Positions 8,748-18,957 are shown, counted from the first letter of the stretch. The stretch is 64,000 nt of DNA from Lachnospiraceae bacterium UBA7143 (GCA_002491905.1 DKWV01000053.1:1-64000); one strand, 5' to 3'. Program-made: numbers and translations. Notes: generated by a model not told the origin, from the sequence alone.

Positions 8748-9557
8748 TCACTCACAATTGTCCAATTGATCGATTAGTTTGCATATATAATTAATATCTC
8801 TGAAATCCAGCTTATGGTTCCCTGATAAAATCCGACTGCACAGTTGCTCTTCTCCACGCTCGGAACTTGAATATACAGAAATAGCACTAGCGCCCGTAAG
8901 ACTTAACAGACAAGCTTTATTCGCAAAGTATACCATTCCTTCAATATATGTATTGACACCGTTCTGTCTCAAATAATTTGCCAATCTATATATATGTGTC
9001 CCAATTTGCTTGACAGGATTACACATACTATTTGCATAAGGCGTACCGCCACGCCCCACCTTTTGTTGTATCCAGGATATATCATTTATATCCCCTATAA
9101 TATGGCCATTATGATTTTTAACCTCAATAATAAACACACCGCTTTTGCCAACAACGATATCATCTATCTCGCTTTTCTTATTGTTGTAAGTAACCATTAC
9201 ATTTTGAAATACAGTATATCCATCCGGAAGTGCAGCCAGAACTTGAGTTGTAATTCGTTCACCTTGAATTCCAGATATGAGAATATCAGTATCAACATAT
9301 TTTGAAATATTATCACTGAGATACACACATGCGGCAACCATCAGAGCCATTACAAAGCATACTGTCAGAACAATAAATAATTTTGAAAATATATCTGTAA
9401 CTATGCTGATTATAATGGATGCCACATAAATTGCAATAAGTGCAAATGTGAATTTAACAAATTTCCTTATATCCCTTGCACTTTTATCCGCCTGCATTTT
9501 CTTTATCGCATAGCATTCTTTTTCTAATTGGTATCCTTTTTTTATTATCTTTGCCAT
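8748..9557 (-). CDS. NERD-domain protein with membrane segments
   Basis: The 269-residue protein has two hydrophobic helices at about residues 32-80, then a nuclease-related NERD domain at about residues 95-220. The restriction-endonuclease-like core is visible as GIQGERITTQVL, then KKSEIDDIVVGKSGVFIIEVKN, which supplies the Asp and Glu-x-Lys residues typical of PD-(D/E)XK nucleases. Family roles are poorly known; some occur in defence loci. The gene is much more AT-rich than its neighbours and stands alone. Membrane attachment next to a nuclease core is notable. Confidence 0.82.
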   Translation of the reverse strand: MAKIIKKGYQLEKECYAIKKMQADKSARDIRKFVKFTFALIAIYVASIIISIVTDIFSKLFIVLTVCFVMALMVAACVYLSDNISKYVDTDILISGIQGERITTQVLAALPDGYTVFQNVMVTYNNKKSEIDDIVVGKSGVFIIEVKNHNGHIIGDINDISWIQQKVGRGGTPYANSMCNPVKQIGTHIYRLANYLRQNGVNTYIEGMVYFANKACLLSLTGASAISVYSSSERGEEQLCSRILSGNHKLDFRDINYICKLIDQLDNCE

Positions 9558-9684
9558 ATTTTTTATTTAATTAATAAATAGAACCCTATTAATAATTCGC
9601 TTACTAAAACTTCAAGTTCCTCGCATAATGACAACAGAAATGGAACATCACGAAATTATAATGAAAACAGGAATTTAGAGCTGG

Positions 9685-11178
9685 TCACCCCGCAGAGGCC
9701 GCCTGCTTTTTCCGCCTCTTATCCCCATACATCATCTGATCCGCCACATCCCGGAAACCTTCATCCTCCAGCCTACAATAGCCGATAGCATAGCTGACTG
9801 GAACCGCACTGGACCGATTATGAATCTGGCACCGCTTTTCCAGATCCTGCACAAAAGTCTGCGCATCTTTTTCATATAGCACGGCAAATTCATCTCCACC
9901 CTGCCGGTAAGCCCTTCCATCCTCCCCCACCGCGTCGGCCAGAATACGGGCAAACTCCCGTAACATTTTATCCCCGGCAGAATGACCGATGGTATCATTC
10001 ACCAGTTTCAGATCATTCAAATCGGCAATAAAATAGTATGCGCTTTCCTGCTCCTTCCACTTATTCAGATCCCGCTCCAAAGCATTGCGGTTATAGATAT
10101 TCGTCAAATAATCGATGTAGGCAAGCCGACTTCCCACCTCTGTGCAGAAAGAAATAATACTCCGCATGCTGCTGTATCTGTCAGTCGTGCTGTCACCTGC
10201 CAGAATATTTGTCTCGATGACGATAGTCTCCTTATCATGGTTCGCTTCAATGCTGCTCCTTACACCCTCGAGCACTGCCCCGACTTTTTCCTGAGCACTA
10301 CTGATAAATACCACGCCGTTCTCGCCGACCCGGTACCCATACAGACGGTATTGCCTGAGTTCCTTATAGATATCATTCAGAATCATCACATCCTGCTTCC
10401 AGTCAAGATTATTTTCTGTCCTGCAAAAGCATAAAACTCCCACCACTAGCTTCTGTTTGTCGAAATCGAACTCCTCCAATACTCTTTCAAAAGAATATTG
10501 GTTAAATAACATGGTATTTTCGTCCACATATTTTTCCGTATTCTCATTGCTTAATATCAGACCGAGGAGAATAAGCGTTGAACATACCACAACTACCAGC
10601 GTTTCCGGGATTAGCATCTGGATCAGCGCTGTCACCATATAGAGCGGCACGGCAAGTATGATGGCAAGTCTTTTATCCTTATCCAGAATCTTCCAGTAAC
10701 GGAGACAGTAATATAAAATCAAAATCAGATAAATTACCAGGCTCATGTACAGCGCATAGGCCTTTGGCCCTAAGGAATAATCGGTGGTTATTCCTTGAAC
10801 ATATGTGATCGGCAGCACAAAAATTCCCACAGTCGATGCCGCAACGGGCAGACTATGGAGGATTCTCACGGTTCTGGAAAATCTCAGTTCTGTTTCCAGA
10901 TAGCTTCTCATATATACAAACAGAAGATAAATAAATCCCAATATAGATAACAGATAAATGATATGGGCGACCAGATTCACCCAATCCGGAACCACTTCCC
11001 TGCGGTTTACCGTACAGATGGTAATCAGGTCGAAGGAGGAATTTATAATCGCAGTGGCAATAAGCCACTGAAAGATTCTGGTGGATTTAACTGGAATATG
11101 CGGCTTCCGATAATAAAATCCCGCCATATATAAGGTAATTAAAAGACATGCCGCAGAAGTCTTAACCAGTACCAACAT
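9685..11178 (-). CDS. Membrane-bound GGDEF diguanylate cyclase
   Basis: The 497-residue protein has about seven N-terminal membrane helices (to about residue 215), a poorly conserved middle region, and a C-terminal GGDEF domain (about 340-490). The active-site motif is an intact GGDEF in YRQGGDEFAVLYEKD, with LAYIDYLTNIYNRNALE at its start. It should therefore make c-di-GMP. No RxxD inhibitory site is present five residues before the motif, so product inhibition may be absent. ATG at 11178 with AAAGGA upstream is chosen over a TTG 39 bases earlier. It lies directly after the FapA-like gene and probably shares its transcript. Confidence 0.9.
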   Translation of the reverse strand: MLVLVKTSAACLLITLYMAGFYYRKPHIPVKSTRIFQWLIATAIINSSFDLITICTVNRREVVPDWVNLVAHIIYLLSILGFIYLLFVYMRSYLETELRFSRTVRILHSLPVAASTVGIFVLPITYVQGITTDYSLGPKAYALYMSLVIYLILILYYCLRYWKILDKDKRLAIILAVPLYMVTALIQMLIPETLVVVVCSTLILLGLILSNENTEKYVDENTMLFNQYSFERVLEEFDFDKQKLVVGVLCFCRTENNLDWKQDVMILNDIYKELRQYRLYGYRVGENGVVFISSAQEKVGAVLEGVRSSIEANHDKETIVIETNILAGDSTTDRYSSMRSIISFCTEVGSRLAYIDYLTNIYNRNALERDLNKWKEQESAYYFIADLNDLKLVNDTIGHSAGDKMLREFARILADAVGEDGRAYRQGGDEFAVLYEKDAQTFVQDLEKRCQIHNRSSAVPVSYAIGYCRLEDEGFRDVADQMMYGDKRRKKQAASAG

Positions 11179-11244
11179 ATAAATGATTCCTTTCGCACAC
11201 AATGTTTTCTTTTTCAAGAATATCTGACTGTTTTATAACCTATG

Positions 11245-12849
11245 CTACTGCCTGTTCGATATAATCCGAACCTCCTGCCTCCCTTTCTTATACGTCACAT
11301 CCCGGTACTCCGAGTGCAGCACCTCCCGCACGCCGTTTATGACAATCACGCACCCGACATTCGAGGTGCCGTTCACCACAATTTTTCCGTCCGCGGAACG
11401 TCTGTTAATATCAATCAGCTGCTCCCGCTTCGTCGCAATCTCCTTCAATTTCAACTGATAATTAATCTTCCTGCGCATCTGCTCCGCTTTCTGCTGTTCC
11501 AGCTCCGGCGTCGCAGGCTGTGTCTTAAGCTGGTAGGTAATCCGGTCGAGAGTGCGCGCGGCATCTGTCATATTCTCCTCATAGTCCTCCGTCAGGCGGT
11601 CGATCTCCCCCATCTTTTCCTTAAATTCACAGTCCAGTCCGATCACAAGCTGGGTTGTCACCCCGGCACGGTTCCCGATGGATGCGGCAGTAATCTGTTC
11701 CACCGCCGTCACACTGCCGCCAATGATTGTACCCCGGTTCCCGGCCACCACCACAGTCTGCCCCGATTCCACTTCACAGTTTAAAATGGCTCCTGTATTA
11801 ATTTCATTGCCGGCAATCACCTGCGTCTGCTCAAGGAAGCGTGCCATTACATTGTGCCCCGCACGAATGGAACCGCTCCCCGCTCCCTGCATGCCGTTTT
11901 TTAATATGACGTCTTTCCCCGCAATGAGATTCGCCGTTTCCACATGTCCGTCCACTGTAATGTTTCCTGTTGTTTTCACGGTAACTCCGGCAAAAACATT
12001 TCCCTGTACCAACACATCCCCATGAAAATCCACGCTTCCGGTAGCAGCGTCCAGATTACCTTCAATCACATAAATCGGCGTCACCACCAGATTTCTTCCC
12101 TCCAGAGTCACATTTCCCTCCGTGGAGGCATAGTATTTACAGCCACTTTCATCCATTTCACAGCGTTTACACTGTAACGGCAGTAAATCCTTTCCGTCAT
12201 AAGCGTCTATGGTGTTTCCCATCACATCCCTGCCAAAAACAGCCGGCAGAGCCGCATGGTACGTGACCAGAAGCTGCCCCTCTGAGACAAGCTCAATCTT
12301 ACCCAGCACATTATAGTCCACTGATCCGTCCGCCAAAATAATAGGCCTTGTCTCTGGCTGCGGGTTAAAATGATATTCGAAGAAACCGTCGCGTCCATCC
12401 CTCGCAGCAGTTCCCTTTGCCACAAGAATTTCCTCATACTTCCGCTTCCCCTGTGCCAGCTCTTCCAGCGCTTTTTCCATGATACCGGAAACAATTCCGT
12501 TTTCCTTTAAGACCCCGAAAAGTTCCTCTACCGAAAAGCGGCGGTATAAAGTGATCAGTGCCTCCATACATGTTTCACTGATCCGAAGAAGATAATCCGG
12601 CCCGTTTATGATAGTCGGATTTCCGTGAACAATTTTCACGCGGGAATAATCGGAGTCTTTTCCACTTTCCTGTGATGCACGTTTCACACCCTTCTCTTTG
12701 GAAAAAATCCTCTCCTCCGGCGAAAGGAACATCGTCTTTTCCAGCTCATCCCTCTTGGGGACAGTCTGCTCCAGATCCGCCTTAACCTCCCCTGCGCGGC
12801 TTTTCTGTTCTCTCATCTTTTTCTTTCCCGCCTGTTTTAAAAATCCCAT
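11245..12849 (-). CDS. FapA/DUF342 family protein
   Basis: The 534-residue protein belongs to the FapA (DUF342) family. After a charged N-terminus of about 70 residues it has the FapA N-terminal domain, then a right-handed beta-helix made of short repeats such as VDFHGDVLVQGNVFAGVTVK and ITVDGHVETANLIAGKDVIL (about 245-400). A coiled coil and a small C-terminal domain follow. These proteins are bactofilin-like scaffolds, and a Vibrio member affects flagellar polarity. Here no flagellar genes are near. The gene lies between alpha-galactosidase and a diguanylate cyclase. CAGGAGAGA precedes the start. Confidence 0.88.
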   Translation of the reverse strand: MGFLKQAGKKKMREQKSRAGEVKADLEQTVPKRDELEKTMFLSPEERIFSKEKGVKRASQESGKDSDYSRVKIVHGNPTIINGPDYLLRISETCMEALITLYRRFSVEELFGVLKENGIVSGIMEKALEELAQGKRKYEEILVAKGTAARDGRDGFFEYHFNPQPETRPIILADGSVDYNVLGKIELVSEGQLLVTYHAALPAVFGRDVMGNTIDAYDGKDLLPLQCKRCEMDESGCKYYASTEGNVTLEGRNLVVTPIYVIEGNLDAATGSVDFHGDVLVQGNVFAGVTVKTTGNITVDGHVETANLIAGKDVILKNGMQGAGSGSIRAGHNVMARFLEQTQVIAGNEINTGAILNCEVESGQTVVVAGNRGTIIGGSVTAVEQITAASIGNRAGVTTQLVIGLDCEFKEKMGEIDRLTEDYEENMTDAARTLDRITYQLKTQPATPELEQQKAEQMRRKINYQLKLKEIATKREQLIDINRRSADGKIVVNGTSNVGCVIVINGVREVLHSEYRDVTYKKGRQEVRIISNRQ

Positions 12850-12912
12850 GTCCCCAATCTCTCCTGCCGCAGTTTTCCGACATTTTCGGCCAATGCTAAC
12901 ACCGCCTTCGTT

Positions 12913-15111
12913 TTACCTTTCCACCACAAACAATCTGGCCATCACAGGCTTTTCAAAGGTGACCGTCAACACACCCTTCTCCACCGCAAAGCTGACCGGC
13001 TCCTTTTCCGGGTAAAGGCAGGAAACCCTAAGCCCGTCCTTCGCAAAGGGCAGGCTGTCAAGAGGGATGAACAGAGTTGTCTCTGAGCATACCGTACCGG
13101 CTGCCCGCCGCCTGTCGTTGTTTTTCCCCTCCATCTGTCTCTTCCAGACGGCCAGATACGCCTTATCTTCCGTCTTAAGACCGCCGCACGCCCACAAATC
13201 TTCATTGTCCGTCAAATCTAACGGGTAAAAGGGCACCGCCCTCCTGATATCCCCACGCATCTTTTTATAGCAGGCGATGCCCTCCTTCACCAGCTCCATG
13301 CGCTCTGCGGAAAGCTCCGCCAGATGTCCGCTCTGGTGCACTCTGCCAAGCATGGCGTTTACCATATTATAAATGACTTCCTCCTTGTCCCCCTCCCGCT
13401 GCGGATAAGACCAGACCGCCGCCTGCTCCGGCGTCACCCCTGCCCCCGCATTTGCCGCAATAGTCGCATAGTTGCGGTAGTCCTCCTGATCCGAGGTGGA
13501 CTGGATACTGTAACGGGAAAGCAGCGCATAGTCAATCCGCAGACCGCCGCTGGAACAGTTCTCAATCACCAAGTCCGGGTATCTTTCAAACACATCGTCC
13601 AGCCACGCAAGATAAGCGCGCTCATGCAAAAGCATCCCCTGCCCCACGCTCTCCGCGCCGATTTCCGTGCCGATCCCCGGCTCGATATTGTAATCCATCT
13701 TGATATAGCCCACGCCGTACTCGTTCACCACCCGGTCAATGACCTCATTGACATGGGCAATCACCGCCGGATTGCGGAAATCAAGCTGATACCGGCTTCT
13801 ATCAAACACCCTTTTGCCATGACGCACAAAAAAACATTCGTCCGGCATTTTTCCAGCCTTCTCACAGTTGATTCCCATGACCTCTAGCTCCAGCCAGACG
13901 CCGGGAACCATGCCCTTACTGCGGATATAATCCGTCACCTCTCTGATACCGCCTGGGAACCGCTCCCTGCACTCCTGCCACTCGCCCACGCTGTCCCACC
14001 ACTCGCCGGGCGCATACCAGCCAGCATCAATCACATAATATTCACAGCCGCACTGCGCCGCCGCATCAATCAGCGGCAATTCCTTTTCGGTGGTGGGATC
14101 GCCAAACAGACAGTTCATATAATCATTAAAAATAACCGGCAGGTTTTCATCGTCCCTGTTCGGCCTGCGGATCAAACGGCGGTATCTGGTTAGTTCTCCG
14201 ACTGCTCTCTCGAAACTGTCTTCCGCAACACCCACAGCCACCGGCACCGATGTAAAACTCTCACCCGGCGCTAAATTCTTAAACCAGTGGGACTGCACTT
14301 CCGTTGGCCCGCTGACGCAGAGATAAAAATGGGTATTCTGGTCACCGATTTCATAATGCCACGAACCGTTGTGCTCAATCTGCCAGAACAGGCTGGTATG
14401 CGCCTGCGTATTCTCGATATAGCCTATGGGCAGATATTTCTTGGAGGACCAGTTCCCGGTATTGGTCACCTCAAACACCTGCGAAGTGCGCTGGTATACA
14501 CCCGGCTGTGTCTGGGAAAGCCCCACATCCCCGAAGCTGTATTCCTTAATACTCATCTCCTTCTGCCAGCCGTTGTAGGGAACCCGCAGTTTCATTTTCG
14601 CGTCGGAATTTTTATCCCCCTCTTTCTCAATCCCCGTATAACAGAAGGAGGACAGATACTCCAGACACTGTGTCTCCTCCCCCATGTTCGTCACCTTATT
14701 CCACATGCGGACAACGGAAGTGCCGTTGTAAAACTGCATCACCGTCTCCACACGGACATGGGTCACTTCCTTATCTTCCTGCGTGATGGTGAGCCTGCGC
14801 CCGATTTCGTTAACACAGTCCTCCATACCCACATAGGTGAGCAGATACCCCGGCGCCGTCACGATATGCTTGTTTCCGTGTTTCTCATAAGGGCGGTTAT
14901 AGCCGGATAAGCTGACCTGCACAAGCTGAAAAGCCTCATCAATGAACTGTTCCTTTCTCCCCTGATCCTCGACTTTGCACTCCGGCCCCATCTTGCACAA
15001 ATCCGCTTCACAGAACGCGTTCTTTGAAAAGTGAAGGAGTTTCAACTGCTTTTTTTCCGTAATCCCAAATACGATATAGATGCCATTTTCCTGTATTTTG
15101 ATATATTCCAT
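12913..15111 (-). CDS. GH36 alpha-galactosidase
   Basis: The 732-residue protein has the GH36 layout: an N-terminal beta-sandwich, a (beta/alpha)8 barrel from about residue 310 to 650, and a C-terminal beta domain. The likely nucleophile Asp lies in GVGYIKMDYN and the acid/base Asp in IQSTSDQEDYRNY; CEYYVIDAGWYAPGEWWDS is the usual barrel start. It should release alpha-linked galactose from raffinose-type or galactomannan side chains. It has no signal peptide, so it is cytoplasmic. ATG at 15111 follows GAGGAGAGAAAA; the longer open frame upstream reads into the YbaK gene. It is third in a minus-strand run after cutC and YbaK. Confidence 0.88.
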   Translation of the reverse strand: MEYIKIQENGIYIVFGITEKKQLKLLHFSKNAFCEADLCKMGPECKVEDQGRKEQFIDEAFQLVQVSLSGYNRPYEKHGNKHIVTAPGYLLTYVGMEDCVNEIGRRLTITQEDKEVTHVRVETVMQFYNGTSVVRMWNKVTNMGEETQCLEYLSSFCYTGIEKEGDKNSDAKMKLRVPYNGWQKEMSIKEYSFGDVGLSQTQPGVYQRTSQVFEVTNTGNWSSKKYLPIGYIENTQAHTSLFWQIEHNGSWHYEIGDQNTHFYLCVSGPTEVQSHWFKNLAPGESFTSVPVAVGVAEDSFERAVGELTRYRRLIRRPNRDDENLPVIFNDYMNCLFGDPTTEKELPLIDAAAQCGCEYYVIDAGWYAPGEWWDSVGEWQECRERFPGGIREVTDYIRSKGMVPGVWLELEVMGINCEKAGKMPDECFFVRHGKRVFDRSRYQLDFRNPAVIAHVNEVIDRVVNEYGVGYIKMDYNIEPGIGTEIGAESVGQGMLLHERAYLAWLDDVFERYPDLVIENCSSGGLRIDYALLSRYSIQSTSDQEDYRNYATIAANAGAGVTPEQAAVWSYPQREGDKEEVIYNMVNAMLGRVHQSGHLAELSAERMELVKEGIACYKKMRGDIRRAVPFYPLDLTDNEDLWACGGLKTEDKAYLAVWKRQMEGKNNDRRRAAGTVCSETTLFIPLDSLPFAKDGLRVSCLYPEKEPVSFAVEKGVLTVTFEKPVMARLFVVER

Positions 15112-15121
15112 TTTTCTCTCC

Positions 15122-15589
15122 TCAATATCCTTTGCAGACATCCACCCATCCCGCACAGCCTGAATATTTCTCCAGTTCCTCTGGCGTAAGCTCGATCGCG
15201 CTGTTGGAGCTGCCGCAGGCGGGAAATACCGTCTCAAAGCGTTTCAGCGACACATCCAGATACACCTCCACTCCCTCGTTTACCGCGAACGGGCACACGC
15301 CGCCCACCGCATGTCCCACAAGCGACTCCGCCTCCTCCGGCGAGAGCATTTTCGCCTTCACGCCAAACTGCCCCTTGTACTTGTGGTTGTCAATTTTTAC
15401 ATCCCCGGCCGCCACCACAAGCAGGGCGTGGCCGTCCACCATGAATGACAGCGTTTTCGCTATCCTCGCAGGCTCACAGGAGAGGGCTGCTGCCGCCAGC
15501 TCCACCGTCGCGCTGGACATGTCAAGCTCCCTGATCTTCTCCTCCATGCCGTACTGTCTGAAATAGGTTTTTACTCTCTCAATCGCCAT
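15122..15589 (-). CDS. YbaK/EbsC-type aminoacyl-tRNA deacylase
   Basis: The 155-residue protein is a single YbaK domain. The conserved lysine sits in EPARIAKTLSFMVDG, followed by KIDNHKYKGQFGVKAKMLSP and AVGGVCPFAVNEGVEVYLD. Members hydrolyse mischarged tRNA such as Cys-tRNA(Pro). ATG at 15589, with GTGGAGGAAAAC upstream, is preferred over one 30 bases earlier that would overlap cutC. The GH36 gene starts 10 bases after its stop, suggesting one transcript. Confidence 0.88.
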   Translation of the reverse strand: MAIERVKTYFRQYGMEEKIRELDMSSATVELAAAALSCEPARIAKTLSFMVDGHALLVVAAGDVKIDNHKYKGQFGVKAKMLSPEEAESLVGHAVGGVCPFAVNEGVEVYLDVSLKRFETVFPACGSSNSAIELTPEELEKYSGCAGWVDVCKGY

Positions 15590-15615
15590 GTTTTCCTCCA
15601 CTCTGCATTCTATTA

Positions 15616-16356
15616 TCACTTTGCGCCCGCTATATGCTCCTGAATCGCCCTCCTTGCCTCAGCCACAATTTGGTTGTCACTTCTGAATATACTGTACTCG
15701 TCCATAACCGGCAGTCCCATGGGAACATCCTCCTTGCGGTAATGCATCCCGCTGTCCACAACTTTCTTTGCAGACAGATGATAGCTGGTAATGTCCGTCT
15801 GCGCACAAAACTGCCTTATCACGTCGGGCGTAACACCCGCGCCCGCCATAATACGCGGCGTTCCTGCTTCCCCTTGCAGCGCACTTAACTGTTTCAACAG
15901 CGGCATTCCCATAAGGCATTCCTTTTTCTGCCCGGACGTCAGAATCGTGTCGATTCCCAGTTCACGTGCCTGCTCATAAGTCCTGATCGGATCGGCACAC
16001 ACATCAAATGCGCGGTGCAGCGTAACCTTCATATCGCCCGCCTCCTCGATCAGTTCCCGCATCTGCTCCATATGCAGACTGCCATCCGCCTGCAGGCAGC
16101 CGATCACCACGCCTTCCGCACCCGCTTCCCGGAAAAGCGCGACCTCTCTTTTTAAAATCTGAAACTCGTATGCAGTATAGAGGAAATCCCCGAACCGGGG
16201 CCGGAGCAGCACCCGAACCGGCAGATCACAGCAGGCACGCACCTGTTCAAACAGCGCCAGTCCTGGAGAGATACCGCCAATCACAAGCGCCGCACAGAGT
16301 TCCAGACGGTCCGCGCCGCCCTCTGCCGCCGCAAGGGCGGATTCCACGCTGTCCAC
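15616..16356 (-). CDS. cutC: CutC family protein, 5' end irregular
   Basis: The protein is a TIM-barrel CutC homologue: VDSVESALAAAEGGADRLELC, RVLLRPRFGDFLYTAYEF, VTLHRAFDVCADP, ILTSGQKKECLMG, and IMAGAGVTPDVI. CutC was named for copper homeostasis, but its biochemical role is not settled. The usual N-terminus (Leu-Glu-Cys-Cys before VDSVES) is encoded at 16357-16368, but no ATG, GTG or TTG lies in that frame before a TGA at 16378-16380. The only well-placed ATG (16381-16379, after GGGAAGGGG) is in a different frame. GTG 16356 is used here as a default start. This may be a frameshift or a sequence error. Confidence 0.8.
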   Translation of the reverse strand: MDSVESALAAAEGGADRLELCAALVIGGISPGLALFEQVRACCDLPVRVLLRPRFGDFLYTAYEFQILKREVALFREAGAEGVVIGCLQADGSLHMEQMRELIEEAGDMKVTLHRAFDVCADPIRTYEQARELGIDTILTSGQKKECLMGMPLLKQLSALQGEAGTPRIMAGAGVTPDVIRQFCAQTDITSYHLSAKKVVDSGMHYRKEDVPMGLPVMDEYSIFRSDNQIVAEARRAIQEHIAGAK

Positions 16357-16403
16357 ACAACATTCCAGTATATTGATTCATCTTGCAATCCCCTTCCCTT
16401 TTA

Positions 16404-16796
16404 TTACAACTTTACCACTTCCGGCTCATGGGTAAAGGCGGAAAATGTTGCGGTCGCATCCTTGAAATAGAACACCTCCGTATTGCCGTCATCCGCAGAA
16501 TACATATTCTGCAGGGAAGGATATGCGTCAAGCAATGACTGTCTTGCCTCCCTGCGGTCATCTTCCACAAGCTCACCCGCTATTCTGAGCCACTCGCCGC
16601 CTTTGAACGCACATATCTCCGCTTTCGGATTCATATGTAACTGCTTGGACACCTCTTTAGATTTGCCGGTTTGGATGTACAGCCTGCCCTCAAAAATATG
16701 CGCTGTTCCAAACGGGCGCACTCTCGGCTGGTCGCCCTCTACCGTTGCAAGGTAATAGACTGCTGCTTCTTTTAAAAATTTTACGACTCTTTCCAT
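16404..16796 (-). CDS. Pyridoxamine 5'-phosphate oxidase family protein
   Basis: The 130-residue protein has the split-barrel flavin-binding fold: VYYLATVEGDQPRVRPFGTA at the N-terminus (positions 13-32), GRLYIQTGKSKEVSKQL, and AEICAFKGGEWLRIAGELV. It is not closely similar to the PPOX protein at 1023-1442, so the two are separate family members. The substrate is unknown. It sits just upstream of cutC on the same strand. Confidence 0.9.
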   Translation of the reverse strand: MERVVKFLKEAAVYYLATVEGDQPRVRPFGTAHIFEGRLYIQTGKSKEVSKQLHMNPKAEICAFKGGEWLRIAGELVEDDRREARQSLLDAYPSLQNMYSADDGNTEVFYFKDATATFSAFTHEPEVVKL

Positions 16797-16855
16797 AATG
16801 TAACCCTCCTGATTATTTTGTTATTTATTTTAGCCGACACCCCAAGAAAAGGCAA

Positions 16856-16886
16856 GGAAAAAGGGACCGCCGCCCCGGGCAGTCCC
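16856..16886 (-). terminator. Rho-independent terminator of the chemoreceptor gene
   Basis: On the minus strand GGGACtGCC pairs with GGCgGTCCC around a CGGGGC centre (16863-16886), followed by TTTTT. It lies 16 bases after the chemoreceptor stop. Confidence 0.75.
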
Positions 16887-16901
16887 TTCTCTAATTGACA
16901 A

Positions 16902-18875
16902 TTATTCCGCCGCCAGCGTAAACTGGTCCACCAACTCCTTCAAGCATGTCGCCTCCGCGGAAAGCTCCTCGCTTGCGGCAGCGCTCTCCTGCGCGGTAGC
17001 GCTGTTGTTCTGCACCACAATCGAAATCTGGTTGATACCCTCGGAAACCTGCTCAACCGCCTCGGACTGTTCGCCGGATACCGCTGCGATATTATCAATC
17101 GCATCCACCACCGCCTGAATACTGTTCACAACACCCAGAAGAACATCCGCCGTATTCTGGGCAATCCCCGTTCCCATATGTACCGCTTCCGTGGAGTTTT
17201 CAATCAATTCCGAAGTATTCTTCGCAGCCTGCGCGGATTTTCCGGCCAGATTGCGAACCTCCTCCGCCACAACGGCAAATCCCTTGCCGGCGGCTCCAGC
17301 TCTTGCCGCCTCTACCGCCGCGTTCAGGGCAAGTATATTTGTCTGGAACGCAATGTCGTCTATGGTCTTAAGTATCTTTTCAATCTCCTCGGAACTTGTC
17401 TGAATCCTTTCCATCGCCTCCACCAGATTCTGCATCTTCTGGTTGCACAGAAGAACCTCTTCTCCGGTCTGGTGCGTCTGACTTCGCGCTTCTAACGCGC
17501 CGCTGGCCGTGTCTCTTACCTGCTCGGAAATCACACTGATACGCGACGCCAGTTCCTGTACGGAACTCGCCTGCTCCGTAGTACCCTGGCTGAGCGTCTG
17601 GGCGCTTGCAGACAACTGGTTGCTTGCCTCAGACACTTCATTCGCAGAACGGTTGACCTGACGCATAGCGTTACTGAGCGCCACCTTCATATTGCGCATG
17701 GAAAGCAGAATATTTCGGAAACTGCCCACATACACATCCTCATGCGCGGTGCGGACATCCATATTCTGACTGGCCATCTCGTTCAACAGATAATCAATAT
17801 CTTTAATTACAATGCTCAGCCCTTCCACAAGAGCTACAGTAGAGCGTGCAAGTTCACCCGTCTCATCCCTGTTGGTAATTTTGGGCATCGGCGTTTCAAG
17901 ATCCCCTTCCACAAGAAGCTTCATCCGATTGACACATGCCTTCATGGGTCTGCCGATATTGCGGGCCAGCGCCAACGCAATGACAACGGAAACCAGAATG
18001 GCAATCCCGATCACCACAAGGTTAACGATAATAGCGTCCCGCGTGGAGGCAAGATAATTGACCTGAGGCGCCGTCACCGCAATGCTCCAGCCATCTGTAT
18101 CCGGCACGGGCGCATAGGCGGCGAACATTTTTTCCTCACCCTTCGTATAGCTGCCAAACCCGTTTTTCCCCTGCCGCATCTCGGCATGAATCGCCGCCAG
18201 CTCCTGCAGCGCAGGATCACTCTTGGCCTCCGCCTCAATATTCTGCACCGTGATCGTCTCCAGCGTAATGTCCGCAATCGTATCACCGGTTTTATTAATC
18301 ATATAAGCACGGCTGTTCTCGCCAATCTGGATAGCCGAAACAATATCGTTCAAAAAAGTTTCCTGCGGCACAAAATAGACGACGCCGACAATGGATTTCC
18401 CGTAAGTTTCCTCTGTGTAGAGGGGCGCCGCCACCATAATGGACAGTTTCCCGGTAATCTTGCTGATTAGCGGCTCCGACACAAAAACATTCCCCTGCAG
18501 TGCCTGCCGCACATACTCCCGGTCGGAGTAATCCTTTCCGTCAAAAATGCTGATGCCGTCTGCCCCAATGATATTTCCCCGCTGGAAATTGTGCATGGCG
18601 GCGCGTTCGTCGATGATCGCTTTTTTCTCGTCTACTGAAACATCAGGATCAGACAACTGCGGAATGCATCCGACTTCTATAACAACGTTTTTGTATGCCG
18701 CAAGTTCCTGCTGGGCACGCCCCGCCGCAAGGACCGCGGTTTCGCTCATCATCTGCTCCACCGTAGACATGGTGCTGTTGTAATTGAGAGCAATGCTGGA
18801 AGACCCGGACGCAACCAGTCCCACCAGAACAGTTAATATGAGACATAGGCTGATTTTTGTTCGTATACTTTTCAT
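16902..18875 (-). CDS. Methyl-accepting chemotaxis protein
   Basis: The 657-residue transmembrane receptor has a first helix (about 8-30), an extracellular double-Cache sensor (about 35-275, including [19 protein letters not shown]), and a second helix (about 282-305). A HAMP domain and a cytoplasmic signalling domain follow, with the conserved hairpin tip around [20 protein letters not shown] and [13 protein letters not shown]. Cache domains bind amino acids, organic acids or sugars directly or via partners. No chemotaxis or flagellar genes are in the window. It has its own promoter and terminator, so it is monocistronic. Confidence 0.95.
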   Translation of the reverse strand: MKSIRTKISLCLILTVLVGLVASGSSSIALNYNSTMSTVEQMMSETAVLAAGRAQQELAAYKNVVIEVGCIPQLSDPDVSVDEKKAIIDERAAMHNFQRGNIIGADGISIFDGKDYSDREYVRQALQGNVFVSEPLISKITGKLSIMVAAPLYTEETYGKSIVGVVYFVPQETFLNDIVSAIQIGENSRAYMINKTGDTIADITLETITVQNIEAEAKSDPALQELAAIHAEMRQGKNGFGSYTKGEEKMFAAYAPVPDTDGWSIAVTAPQVNYLASTRDAIIVNLVVIGIAILVSVVIALALARNIGRPMKACVNRMKLLVEGDLETPMPKITNRDETGELARSTVALVEGLSIVIKDIDYLLNEMASQNMDVRTAHEDVYVGSFRNILLSMRNMKVALSNAMRQVNRSANEVSEASNQLSASAQTLSQGTTEQASSVQELASRISVISEQVRDTASGALEARSQTHQTGEEVLLCNQKMQNLVEAMERIQTSSEEIEKILKTIDDIAFQTNILALNAAVEAARAGAAGKGFAVVAEEVRNLAGKSAQAAKNTSELIENSTEAVHMGTGIAQNTADVLLGVVNSIQAVVDAIDNIAAVSGEQSEAVEQVSEGINQISIVVQNNSATAQESAAASEELSAEATCLKELVDQFTLAAE

Positions 18876-18895
18876 GTCAATACCCCCTCGCTCCT

Positions 18896-18925
18896 ATTAT
18901 AAAAATTACTGCTGCCGCTTGTCAA
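18896..18925 (-). promoter_or_regulatory. Promoter of the chemoreceptor gene
   Basis: A minus-strand TTGACA (complement of 18920-18925) and TATAAT (complement of 18896-18901) are separated by 18 bases. They lie about 20 bases before the start. This is a sigma-A type match, not the sigma-28 motif often used for chemoreceptors. Confidence 0.7.
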
Positions 18926-18957
18926 GACTGTTCTGTTTTTCCACTTCCACCAACACC

